Positions 7,086 through 14,399 are shown, counted from the stretch's first letter. The stretch is DNA of 21,669 nucleotides from Bacteroidales bacterium (GCA_003554665.1 PWGY01000110.1:1-21669), one strand, 5' to 3'. Translations and numbers: made by a program. Notes: generated from the letters alone by a model not told the origin.

Positions 7086-8618
7086 ATGGTCGTATTAGGA
7101 AATATTATAAAAGCTGCCCTGGGCATCACCGATTTCGTGCTGCCGGATAACAACCCCGTGGATTCTCAAAAAGAAATCCTGAAAGAACTGCTGGAAAAAG
7201 CAGCATCTACAGAATTCGGCAAAACATATGCCTTTAACAAAATTTTAAATCATAGAAACATTGCTGCTGCTTTTGCTGAAGCAATCCCGTATCATGATTA
7301 TGATGCGATGAATGCCCGCTGGTGGAGCAGGCAGAAAGAACAGGGCACCCCCAATGTTACCTGGCCCGGCAAGGCTGAATATTATGCCCTTAGTGCAGGC
7401 ACTACGGGGAAGGAAAGTAAAAGGATTCCCATCACCGAAGAAATGCTGGAAGCCATTCGCAAAACCAGCATCTATCAGATTCTTGCCACATCGAACTTTG
7501 ATTTCCCGGCCGAGTTCTTTGAAAAAGAGATTATGATGCTTGGCAGCACAACAGACCTTAAAAAATCGGGACACTTCCTGGAAGGAGAGATCAGTGGAAT
7601 AGCCGCAGGTAATATTCCTTCATGGTTTGAACGTTTCTACCGTCCTGGGAAAAAAATCTCCTCCATTAAAGACTGGGATGAACGGGTTGATGCCATTGCC
7701 AGGGAAGCGCCCGGGTGGGATATCGGAGCCATGGCCGGAATTCCTTCATGGAATGAGCTTATGCTGAAAAGGGTTATAGAATATAACAAGGCAAGGAATA
7801 TTCATGAAATCTGGCCAAATCTGAGGGTTTTTGCATCAGGAGGCGTGGCTTTCGGACCCTATAAAAAATCCTTTGACTCATTGATGGGGCAACCCCTCAC
7901 CTACCTTGATACGTATCTGGCCTCAGAAGGCTTCCTGGCTTTTCAGTCCAGACCCAACAGTGATATGGCTATGACATTGGCCACCAACAGTGGTATTTAT
8001 TATGAATTTGTACCCTTCACAAACGACAATATCGATGAAAACGGGGGCGTCGTTCAAGGTTCCGAAGCACTATCATTGGAAGAGGTAGAACCGGATACGG
8101 ACTATGTACTGGTTATATCCTCGGTAGCTGGTGCGTGGCGTTACATCATCGGAGATACAATCCGGTTCACAGACACAAAGCAGGCAGAAATTGTTATTAC
8201 CGGACGAACAAAACATTTTCTCAATGTGGTAGGATCACAATTATCGGTGATCCAGATGAATAATGCCATGCGGCAACTGGAAGACACCTTCGGGTTAAAA
8301 ATCCCGGAGTTTACTGTAGCAGCCGTAAGGCCTGAGGAGGAGTACATACACCATTGGTATCTCGGAACTGAAGGCAGCGCCAGTGAAAAAGAGCTGGCCG
8401 CAGCACTTGACCTTGCATTGAAAGAATCCAACAAGGCTTATGCAATGGCACGCACAAAAGCCCTAAGTGATGTCAAAGTTACACTTACCAGCCCGGATAC
8501 TTTTTATGCCTGGATCGAACAGAACAAATCCAAAGGTGGCCAGGTAAAGATTCCCCGGGTAATGAAAGGCGGAGAATTTTCCGAATGGCAAAAGTTTGCG
8601 GACAAATTCCAACGTTGA
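7086..8618 (+). CDS. GH3-family acyl-acid-adenylating protein
   Basis: This 510-residue protein belongs to the GH3 family (named for auxin-responsive plant proteins), part of the ANL adenylate-forming superfamily. The ATP-binding loop SAGTTGKES is at 103-111, the A5-like YLASEG at 277-282, the nucleotide motif YIIGDTIRF at 353-361, and GRTKHFLNVVGSQL (373-386) leads into the mobile C-terminal lobe. Plant members join amino acids to carboxylate hormones through an acyl-adenylate; the substrates of bacterial members are largely unknown. The protein is cytosolic, with no signal or membrane segment. A weak -7-like box TATCTTTA lies at 7017-7024 without a -33 element. It is followed by the LytTR genes after a 123-base gap holding a large palindrome. 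Family assignment is firm; the reaction is inferred. Confidence 0.9.
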   Translation: MVVLGNIIKAALGITDFVLPDNNPVDSQKEILKELLEKAASTEFGKTYAFNKILNHRNIAAAFAEAIPYHDYDAMNARWWSRQKEQGTPNVTWPGKAEYYALSAGTTGKESKRIPITEEMLEAIRKTSIYQILATSNFDFPAEFFEKEIMMLGSTTDLKKSGHFLEGEISGIAAGNIPSWFERFYRPGKKISSIKDWDERVDAIAREAPGWDIGAMAGIPSWNELMLKRVIEYNKARNIHEIWPNLRVFASGGVAFGPYKKSFDSLMGQPLTYLDTYLASEGFLAFQSRPNSDMAMTLATNSGIYYEFVPFTNDNIDENGGVVQGSEALSLEEVEPDTDYVLVISSVAGAWRYIIGDTIRFTDTKQAEIVITGRTKHFLNVVGSQLSVIQMNNAMRQLEDTFGLKIPEFTVAAVRPEEEYIHHWYLGTEGSASEKELAAALDLALKESNKAYAMARTKALSDVKVTLTSPDTFYAWIEQNKSKGGQVKIPRVMKGGEFSEWQKFADKFQR

Positions 8619-8680
8619 GCCAGGAAGGTTATACCACTTAACCCAGCCGGACAACCCCCTGAGTAATATTTCTATTTTTT

Positions 8681-8737
8681 GTTTTGTTTTTTATATTAAG
8701 CGTTATATTTTTATGACGTATTAATATAAAACAAAAC
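8681..8737. repeat. 57-base imperfect palindrome before the first LytTR gene
   Basis: The left arm starts GTTTTGTTTT and ends ATATTAA (8681-8699). The right arm (8721-8737) is its reverse complement except for two extra T in the left arm. Inside these, CGTTATA (8701-8707) and TATGACG (8712-8718) pair with one wobble around TTTT. Arm pairing therefore covers almost the whole element, which ends 4 bases before the LytTR start codon. It could be a bipartite operator (autoregulation), an extruding cruciform, or an RNA hairpin ending the GH3 transcript. It is very A/T rich, which lowers the significance of the outer arms, but 17 matched positions in order are more than chance would easily give. 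Confidence 0.65.
8683..8713 (+). promoter_or_regulatory. Promoter of the LytTR genes, embedded in the palindrome
   Basis: TTTG (8683-8686) is followed after 19 bases by TATTTTTA (8706-8713), which matches TAnnTTTG except for the last base. Transcription should begin near 8720 with a leader of about 21 bases. The -33 box lies in the left arm of the palindrome and the -7 box in its centre. Confidence 0.5.
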
Positions 8738-8741
8738 CAAT

Positions 8742-9080
8742 ATGGAAACAACGTCAATCGGAAACGGAATTTGGGTCAGAGAACCCCGTCGCCTGCGGAT
8801 GATCCCGTATGAAAGTATCACTCACGTACATTACAACAATGGCTTATCTGTTGTCTATATGGGGAAGGAGATCCTGAAAAAACTTCACATGCCACTGAAC
8901 GGTCTGGAGAAAAAGATGCCCGAATATCTTTTCTTCAGAACCCATCGAAACTACATTGTTAATAAGGACTTCGTCAGTGATTATGCCCCGGAAGGTATTG
9001 TCAGCCTCAAGTCAGGAGAAAAGACTGTTCCGGTTGCCAGGAGGAGAAGAAGACTATTGGAAAACTTTCTGTCATCCTGA
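8742..9080 (+). CDS. Stand-alone LytTR-domain DNA-binding protein (first copy)
   Basis: This 112-residue protein consists almost entirely of a LytTR domain. Its hallmarks are ESITHVHYNNGLSVVYMG (first strands), LFFRTHRNYIVNKDFV (about 65-80), and VPVARRRRRLLENFL at the C-terminus, where LytTR proteins contact DNA. There is no receiver, PAS or membrane domain before it, so it cannot be phosphorylated like AgrA or LytR and must be controlled in another way, perhaps by partner binding, abundance or autoregulation. The five consecutive arginines are an unusually strong basic patch. A related gene follows after 57 bases, and the palindrome immediately upstream is a candidate for its own binding site. 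Confidence 0.88.
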   Translation: METTSIGNGIWVREPRRLRMIPYESITHVHYNNGLSVVYMGKEILKKLHMPLNGLEKKMPEYLFFRTHRNYIVNKDFVSDYAPEGIVSLKSGEKTVPVARRRRRLLENFLSS

Positions 9081-9137
9081 TCAATATAAGCACAAAACTG
9101 ATCACTTCCCCAAATAAAAATTTAAAAGTCTATAAAC

Positions 9138-9458
9138 ATGAATACACCTGAGGAATTAAAAGAACTGATTACGGACAAGCAAGATATCGACTATGCCTTT
9201 TTGTTTCATGGTTACACCATCCTGGTAATGAAGAACGGCTCTAACGAGGTGGTTGATTTGCCTCTATCTGCAATAGAAACTGCCCTTACAGACCGTTTCT
9301 TTTTCCGGATACATCGCTCCTTTCTGGTAAATCTCCGCCGCGTGCGGGAGATGGAAATCAAAAACAACCGCCTGCTGATACGGATCCGCGGGCATGAATT
9401 GCCTGTTGCCCGGCGACGCAAAAGGCAACTCCTGGATTTGCTGGGTGCTGTAAATTAA
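9138..9458 (+). CDS. Stand-alone LytTR-domain DNA-binding protein (second copy)
   Basis: This 106-residue protein is a second single-domain LytTR protein. Diagnostic segments are RFFFRIHRSFLVNLRRV (about 53-69), matching the first copy's FFRTHRNYIVNKDFV, and LPVARRRKRQLLDLL near the end. The N-terminal part (IDYAFLFHGYTILVMKNG) differs clearly from the first copy, so the two are old paralogues rather than a recent duplication. No sensory or receiver domain is attached. The 57-base gap after the first copy contains no promoter I can recognise, so the pair is probably co-transcribed and may form heterodimers or bind adjacent half-sites. Downstream are a separate promoter and a structured leader for the exported Cache protein. 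Confidence 0.88.
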   Translation: MNTPEELKELITDKQDIDYAFLFHGYTILVMKNGSNEVVDLPLSAIETALTDRFFFRIHRSFLVNLRRVREMEIKNNRLLIRIRGHELPVARRRKRQLLDLLGAVN

Positions 9459-9500
9459 AGGAGCCGCGCATATTTTGAGCACTCCTGAACCATTTCTTTT

Positions 9501-9530
9501 TTGCTTTAACTTGTATATTCTCTAATTTAT
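9501..9530 (+). promoter_or_regulatory. Promoter of the tandem-Cache gene
   Basis: TTG (9501-9503, within a TTTTTTG run) is followed after 19 bases by TAATTTAT (9523-9530), one mismatch from TAnnTTTG. The predicted start near 9537 falls just before the structured leader, giving an untranslated region of about 130 bases. Confidence 0.45.
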
Positions 9531-9572
9531 CAATAAATTTAGGGTGGGAATAAATTTAAACCCGCCCGCGGA

Positions 9573-9594
9573 GCCTGATTTTTCAGGCATTTTT
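9573..9594 (+). terminator. Terminator-like hairpin inside the leader
   Basis: A perfect 6-bp stem with a TTTT loop is followed directly by ATTTTT. It could end transcripts from the LytTR genes, or act as an attenuator for the downstream Cache gene. The stem is short. Confidence 0.5.
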
Positions 9595-9652
9595 AAATTG
9601 GGAATGAAGGCGGATTCCCCCTGTATGGCAACATTTTTCATCCACATAAAAC

Positions 9653-9658
9653 AGGAGG
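9653..9658 (+). promoter_or_regulatory. Shine-Dalgarno site that fixes the start of the Cache gene
   Basis: AGGAGG lies eight bases before the ATG at 9667. The frame stays open back to a GTG at 9544, but that extra segment has no domain-like sequence and overlaps the leader hairpins, so the ATG at 9667 is the start. Confidence 0.7.
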
Positions 9659-9666
9659 GTATCACC

Positions 9667-11331
9667 ATGAACAACTCACCAGAACAACACAAAAAAGTCC
9701 GTAAAAAAAAGTATCCGAACCCAGGAGTGCTGCTACTATTTTTCTTTTTTCTTCAATGGATTCCCATTTCCCAGGCAGGGACATATTTCGGGGATAACAA
9801 CTCAGCATACACTGGAAATTTTCCTGTTTTAGCTGCCCCCGGAAAGGTGGTTGATACCACTGCGCAAAGTGAGCAGTGGCCTGAAGATGATCCAATGACT
9901 TACGACGTTGATGCCAGAGCAGCACTGGGAACTGCATCGGCGCTGATAGACCGTTATCTGCAACATGCATTAACCTCGCTGCGGCTTATTGCCGGGAATC
10001 CTGCCACAAGAAGCGGAATATGGCCTGAGATCAGGCCCGGTTTGCTCACACTTCGGAAAGCCATCCCGGGAGCAGTCCTTTACATTGAACCTGACGGTGG
10101 ATATTACAGCGTTGATGAAGGTTATACAGGGCTAAACCTGTCAGACCGGGACTACTTTAATGCACTTTTCAGCGGGGAAGAAATACATGGTTCACTGATC
10201 TACAGCCGCTCAACAGGGAAGCAATCTGTCCTGATGGCAGTCCCGGTCTATGAAGGTGAAGAGGTTACAGGTGCTGTTGCTATCTCAATTTTTCTTGATG
10301 ATTTTCAGCAATTGATCAGTGATGCACTGAATCTGGATGACGATTATTTATGGTATGTCCTTGATCAAGAAGGCACAACAGTACTGCATCCGCGAACCGA
10401 TTTCGTATTCATGAATCCCACTGCAGAAGGAAGCCCTTCCCTGCGTCACGCTGTGGAAACAATTCTTGACCGCTCCCATGGGTACACATCCTACATTTTT
10501 GCGGGCAGAAACACCCATATTCTTTTCACCCAGGTGCCATTTAATGATTGGCGTGTGATACTGGGAAAAATTGGTGAAAGATCGGATGACCATTACATGC
10601 CTGAAGCCAGCGAAATACTGGTCAATCTCAAGGAGACCCTGGCAGGAGAACTAAGCAGAATGGATCAGGAGCTCGACGAGGCAGTCGCTTCCTTCAACGG
10701 ACAAATTCCAGCGGAACACGTGGTCAGGGATACCTTCAGAAGGCTTTACCAGGATAACCCCTATATCGTAAAATGCGCCCTCATAGATGCCGAAGGAGTA
10801 AGGATGCATGTGGAGCCATCCGAATTTCATCCCTCGGAAGGTTCACACATCCGGAATCAGGAGGATTACTTCCTCATGCAAAAGAACAAGGCACCTATGC
10901 TCAGCAGCTCCTTCCTGTCAGCAGAAGGTTTTGACGCGGTCAGTCTGCAACACCCGATCATTGATGGGGATGGTGAGTTTCACGGCTCTGTCAGCCTGCT
11001 GATCAGACCGGACGTAATGGTTGAAGAGCTTGCTACACCATACATCGCCGAAACAATGTATGAGCCCTGGATCATGGAACCGGAAGGCCGTATTATATTT
11101 GACAAGGCTCTTGAAGGAACCGGCAGAATGCTTTTCCTGGACTACAGGGATGAGGGGCCGCAAAGCCTCCTGGAACTGGGTGACGCCATTGCAGAGAAAT
11201 CCCAGGGTGCCGGAGATTACATTTACCGTCACCCTGAGGATGACCACCGAATGGTAAGGATGGCTATCTGGGATACCATTCACCTGCATGATGCCAGATG
11301 GAGGGTAATCATTTCTTATGCCCCCTACTGA
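9667..11331 (+). CDS. Exported protein with two tandem Cache-like sensor halves and no output domain
   Basis: This 554-residue protein begins with a basic n-region (KKVRKKK) and a single hydrophobic segment (about 20-36). The end of that segment, ISQAG, is either a cleavage site or the edge of a membrane anchor. Residues about 85-305 resemble a double-Cache sensor: a long N-terminal helix, YYSVDEGYTGLNLSDRDYF (147-164), and SVLMAVPVYEGEEVTGAVAISI with DDFQQLI (about 187-217). Residues about 335-554 look like a second copy: CALIDAEGVRMHVEP, RNQEDYF (396-402), SLQHPIIDGDGEFHGSVSLLI. No HAMP, kinase, methyl-accepting, cyclase or second membrane segment follows, so signal output is not encoded in this chain. 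It probably binds a small molecule in the periplasm and passes it or its signal to a partner. The CAP lipoprotein gene follows 33 bases later. The Cache call rests on motif reading only. Confidence 0.7.
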   Translation: MNNSPEQHKKVRKKKYPNPGVLLLFFFFLQWIPISQAGTYFGDNNSAYTGNFPVLAAPGKVVDTTAQSEQWPEDDPMTYDVDARAALGTASALIDRYLQHALTSLRLIAGNPATRSGIWPEIRPGLLTLRKAIPGAVLYIEPDGGYYSVDEGYTGLNLSDRDYFNALFSGEEIHGSLIYSRSTGKQSVLMAVPVYEGEEVTGAVAISIFLDDFQQLISDALNLDDDYLWYVLDQEGTTVLHPRTDFVFMNPTAEGSPSLRHAVETILDRSHGYTSYIFAGRNTHILFTQVPFNDWRVILGKIGERSDDHYMPEASEILVNLKETLAGELSRMDQELDEAVASFNGQIPAEHVVRDTFRRLYQDNPYIVKCALIDAEGVRMHVEPSEFHPSEGSHIRNQEDYFLMQKNKAPMLSSSFLSAEGFDAVSLQHPIIDGDGEFHGSVSLLIRPDVMVEELATPYIAETMYEPWIMEPEGRIIFDKALEGTGRMLFLDYRDEGPQSLLELGDAIAEKSQGAGDYIYRHPEDDHRMVRMAIWDTIHLHDARWRVIISYAPY

Positions 11332-11364
11332 AAATTATTTAAATAGGATTTTTCACCAGTTCAA

Positions 11365-12240
11365 ATGAGAGCTCTGTCAAGGAAGACTAAAAGACAATAC
11401 AGTTACACCAGGTCTGTTAACCGGACAATCTTTTGGATATTGCCGGGGTTGTTACTACTGGCTTCCTGCATGCGTTTTCTGCTTTCTGTTGATTATTCTG
11501 AGGTAAGCACTCAAAATGTGGCAGACCGGCACCTGAGCAATGAAGAATATGCTGCCAGGCTTAAGGCTGACGGTTGGCCTGTTAATGAATTGAATACCGC
11601 CGCTGATCATCAATACCTTGACGATGAGGAAAAGAATTTAGTACTCGCCCACAACCTGGTAAGATATGACCCGGAAAAATTTGCCAAACAATATGTGACA
11701 GAATATATTTCCTATTTTGAAGACAGGGAATTTCATTACCCGGGCGGAGATGTGATTATGAAGACCGAAGAGGGAGATGAACCGGCAAAAGAACTTTACT
11801 GGGAGTTAGTGAACGCAGAGCCCCTGGGAATTTTGTTTCCGTCAGAGGGGCTGCATAAATCGGCAGTTTCGCACGCTGATTATCTTGTGCGCAATGAAAC
11901 CAGGGGGCACGCCGGCCAGGGTGGTCTGAGGGCAAGAATTGAAAGGGAGGGCAAATGGGAGCAGCAAATCGGAGAGAACATTGCCTACGGTAGTTTCTCG
12001 GCCCATGACGCCTTGATGTACATGCTGATCAATGACAAGGTTGAGGAAAGGACACACAGACAAAACATCCTGAGTCCGGGATTCCGTTTTATCGGGGTGG
12101 CCATGGACTATCACCCACTTTTCCCGGATGGGGAGATTTATGTCATCAACTACGCTTTCTATTTCAGGGAAGAGGAGGCAGGGATACGGAAGAACCAGCA
12201 AACAAGGAGCAGAAACCGGCCGATCCATGTATGGGACTAG
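11365..12240 (+). CDS. CAP-domain (SCP/PR-1-like) lipoprotein
   Basis: This 291-residue protein has a basic N-terminus, a hydrophobic core and lipobox LLASC with Cys35. A linker follows, then a CAP domain (about 85-268). CAP features present are the helix LVLAHNLVRYDPEKFA, His182 in RGHAG, GENIAYG (203-209, Glu204), and HRQNIL (231-236, His231), followed by the terminal strand GEIYVINYAFYF. The two histidines and glutamate match the CAP cavity residues. The domain is interrupted by an insertion (about 115-160). Bacterial CAP proteins are extracytoplasmic, and their activity is generally unknown. It shares a short 33-base gap with the Cache gene and is probably co-transcribed. The tail after 268 is basic and likely disordered. 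Its stop codon overlaps that of the convergent E1 gene. Confidence 0.85.
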   Translation: MRALSRKTKRQYSYTRSVNRTIFWILPGLLLLASCMRFLLSVDYSEVSTQNVADRHLSNEEYAARLKADGWPVNELNTAADHQYLDDEEKNLVLAHNLVRYDPEKFAKQYVTEYISYFEDREFHYPGGDVIMKTEEGDEPAKELYWELVNAEPLGILFPSEGLHKSAVSHADYLVRNETRGHAGQGGLRARIEREGKWEQQIGENIAYGSFSAHDALMYMLINDKVEERTHRQNILSPGFRFIGVAMDYHPLFPDGEIYVINYAFYFREEEAGIRKNQQTRSRNRPIHVWD

Positions 12241-14324
12241 TATTCCAGTATATCTATGGCTGCCGCCTTAATCTTTTCCATCGACGGCAGAATGGCTGCT
12301 TCGAGGTTCTTATGAAAACCCACCGGTGTGAATGCAGAACCCACACGTTTAACCGGTGCATCCAGGTACTCAAAACCTTCACTGGTGATCTGAGCGGCCA
12401 GTTCTCCGCCAAATCCGGCAAAAACCTTGTCCTCATGGACGATCAGGGCACGGCTGGTCTTCTTTACCGACGAAAGAATGGCTTCCGAATCCAACGGAAT
12501 CAGGGATCGCAGGTCAATTACTTCAATCTCTTTTCCGGTCTCCTCAGCAATTTTATCGGCCGCCTGCAAACTAAGATGGGTTGTATTGCCGTATGTGACA
12601 ATGGTTAGATCGCGACCTACCCTTCTGATCCTGGCTTTACCAAAAGGAACCTCAAAATCATCCGGAACAAAAGTTTCAGCAACTTTTGCATTGTACAGGG
12701 CTTTGGGCTCAAGAAACAATGTAGGGCCTTTGGATCGCATGGATGTTCTTAATAAGCCCGCAGCATCATCTGCAAAAGAGGGGTACACAACCCTGATACC
12801 CGGAAAAGTTGTCAGTGCTCCCTCGGTGGTCTGGGAATGGTACAACCCACCCCCGATGTAGCCTCCGGAGGCAAGCCTGATGGTCACATTGGGTGAAAAC
12901 TGTCCATTGCTTCGCCAGTAATCATGGGTCATCTCCACATATTGTTCCATGGCCGGCCAGAAATAATCAGCAAATTCAGCACCTTCAATCACCACGCGGA
13001 TCTTCTCATTAAAGCGGGTCATTCCGTTGGCGGTTCCCATAATAAAATCTTCGGCAATGGGCGCATTAAATACCCGCTCAACACCAAACTCCTGCTGCAT
13101 GCCTTTGGTTACATTGAAAATACCACCCTTTTCTTTGTATGCCACATCCTGACCCCAGATATAGGTGTCCGGGTTATGACGGAACTCAGCCTTCAGCGTC
13201 TCATTCAATGCGGTTATCAACTTTTTCTTCTCCCCTTCTTTGTTATGAATTCCTTCAGGGTATTTCTCTGGTTTATAAGGCTCAGGCAGCACATGGTCAT
13301 ATATCGACCCGGGATCCGGATCAGGCTCCTTCATGACTTTCTTATGGGCATCAGTAATTAGCTTCCCCACCTCCTTGTCAATCTCTTTCTGCTCCTCCTT
13401 CGACATGATGTTATTTTCCTCAAGTAACTTCTGGATCTTACCGACAGGGTCATTGGCCTTCACGCAGTGCAACTCTGCCTCATCCCTGTAAAGATCGTGC
13501 CTGTCGCTGTTCGAATGGGACCCGATACGAACCACGCTGGCGTGAACGATTACCGGCTCTCCCACTTCAAGCACATGTCGTCGTGCTTCCCACATTGCGT
13601 TCATTGAACTGAGTACATCCTTACCATCACAGTGGATGATCCGAAGATTCTTAAACCCGGAAAAATTGTCGGCGGCCTTTCTGTTGGCTGTCTGATCCTT
13701 TTTTGGCACGGAAATTCCGTATCCGTTATCCTGAAACACAAAGATCACCGGTAGTTTTTCATTGCTGGCTCCATTGACAGCTTCGTAAACATATCCCTCA
13801 GAAACGGAGGATTCACCCTGGGAGCTGATGGCCACCCCTTTGTGTCCGTACTTTTTCATGGCCCGGGCCACCCCCACCGCATGCAGGGTGTGGTTACCCG
13901 TTGATGAAGAAACATTGTGAATATTCCACTCCGGCTTGGCAAAGTGATTTGACATATGTCGTCCGCCACTGGCTGCATCTGTTGCTTTGGATATCCCGTT
14001 CCGCAAAATTTCTTCGGTGGATATTCCTGCCGAAATGGCTGTAAGCATATCGCGGTAATACGGGAAAAGGTGATCAGTTTTACGGTCAAACACCTGCCCG
14101 ATGGCCAGCTGAATGGCATCATGACCTGCATAAGGCGCATGGTAAGACCATCCTAGCGCCTGCTTCAGATAATTTGGAGCTTTTTCATCAAGTTTACGCC
14201 CCAGTGCCATTAACCGGTACCACTCCCTGAATTTGTCGGGCTTCACATTTTCGAGTGTGAATTTTTTATCGGATCCTTTCGCCCCTGATTTATCTTTCCT
14301 GGTTTTATTTGTTTTTCCTGCCAT
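12237..14324 (-). CDS. Fused alpha-beta E1 of a branched-chain 2-oxoacid dehydrogenase-type complex
   Basis: This 695-residue thiamine-diphosphate enzyme, counted from the ATG at 14324 with GAGGA just upstream, decarboxylates 2-oxoacids and passes the acyl group to a lipoyl E2. The alpha half (about 20-330) has the FPYYRDM segment (87-93), the cofactor-motif region GESSVSEG (170-177) through NGYGIS (200-205), and the loop RIGSHSNSDRHDLYRD (266-281). The beta half (about 366-695) begins KKKLITALNETL and has FNAPIAEDF, EGAEFADYFWPAMEQ and a C-terminal transketolase-type domain. Such fusions are common in Bacteroidota and usually annotated as 2-oxoisovalerate dehydrogenase. The usual GDG of the thiamine motif reads GES here. 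E2 and E3 are not in the window. It follows nnrDE by 75 bases. The exact oxoacid is inferred. Confidence 0.88.
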   Translation of the reverse strand: MAGKTNKTRKDKSGAKGSDKKFTLENVKPDKFREWYRLMALGRKLDEKAPNYLKQALGWSYHAPYAGHDAIQLAIGQVFDRKTDHLFPYYRDMLTAISAGISTEEILRNGISKATDAASGGRHMSNHFAKPEWNIHNVSSSTGNHTLHAVGVARAMKKYGHKGVAISSQGESSVSEGYVYEAVNGASNEKLPVIFVFQDNGYGISVPKKDQTANRKAADNFSGFKNLRIIHCDGKDVLSSMNAMWEARRHVLEVGEPVIVHASVVRIGSHSNSDRHDLYRDEAELHCVKANDPVGKIQKLLEENNIMSKEEQKEIDKEVGKLITDAHKKVMKEPDPDPGSIYDHVLPEPYKPEKYPEGIHNKEGEKKKLITALNETLKAEFRHNPDTYIWGQDVAYKEKGGIFNVTKGMQQEFGVERVFNAPIAEDFIMGTANGMTRFNEKIRVVIEGAEFADYFWPAMEQYVEMTHDYWRSNGQFSPNVTIRLASGGYIGGGLYHSQTTEGALTTFPGIRVVYPSFADDAAGLLRTSMRSKGPTLFLEPKALYNAKVAETFVPDDFEVPFGKARIRRVGRDLTIVTYGNTTHLSLQAADKIAEETGKEIEVIDLRSLIPLDSEAILSSVKKTSRALIVHEDKVFAGFGGELAAQITSEGFEYLDAPVKRVGSAFTPVGFHKNLEAAILPSMEKIKAAAIDILEY

Positions 14325-14399
14325 TTCTTCCTCGTTATTTATATTCTGTAAATGACCATTCGTTTGTCGGGAAATAAACAGCAGGAGCAATGCTTTTGT

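Larger units (their letters stand above)
9541..9659 (+). ncRNA. Structured 5' leader with competing hairpins, possible RNA switch
   Basis: Three hairpins are visible. Hairpin 1 is GGGTGGG (9542-9548) with CCCGCCC (9561-9567), including one G-U pair. Hairpin 2 is GCCTGA (9573-9578) with TCAGGC (9583-9588), followed by ATTTTT, like an intrinsic terminator. Hairpin 3 is GGGAAT (9600-9605) with ATTCCC (9614-9619). The loop of hairpin 3 holds GGCGG (9609-9613), complementary to CCGCC in hairpin 1 (9562-9566), a possible pseudoknot. CCCCCTGT (9617-9624) can instead pair with ACAGG-A-GGG (9651-9659), which contains the Shine-Dalgarno site, and this excludes hairpin 3. I do not recognise a known riboswitch class. 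The pairings are read by eye and are not energy calculations. Confidence 0.45.

Noticed and set aside
9541..9659. Assignment of the leader to cobalamin, SAM, c-di-GMP, THF or other known riboswitches
   Set aside because: None of the conserved core sequences that I know for these classes can be recognised, so the element is left unassigned.
9544..9666. GTG-started N-terminal extension of the Cache protein
   Set aside because: The extension overlaps leader hairpins and has no signal or domain features, while the ATG at 9667 has AGGAGG at eight bases and is followed by a normal export signal.
14325..14390. TTG-started extension of the E1 gene by 22 codons
   Set aside because: The ATG at 14324 has GAGGA just upstream; the extension is not part of any E1 domain.
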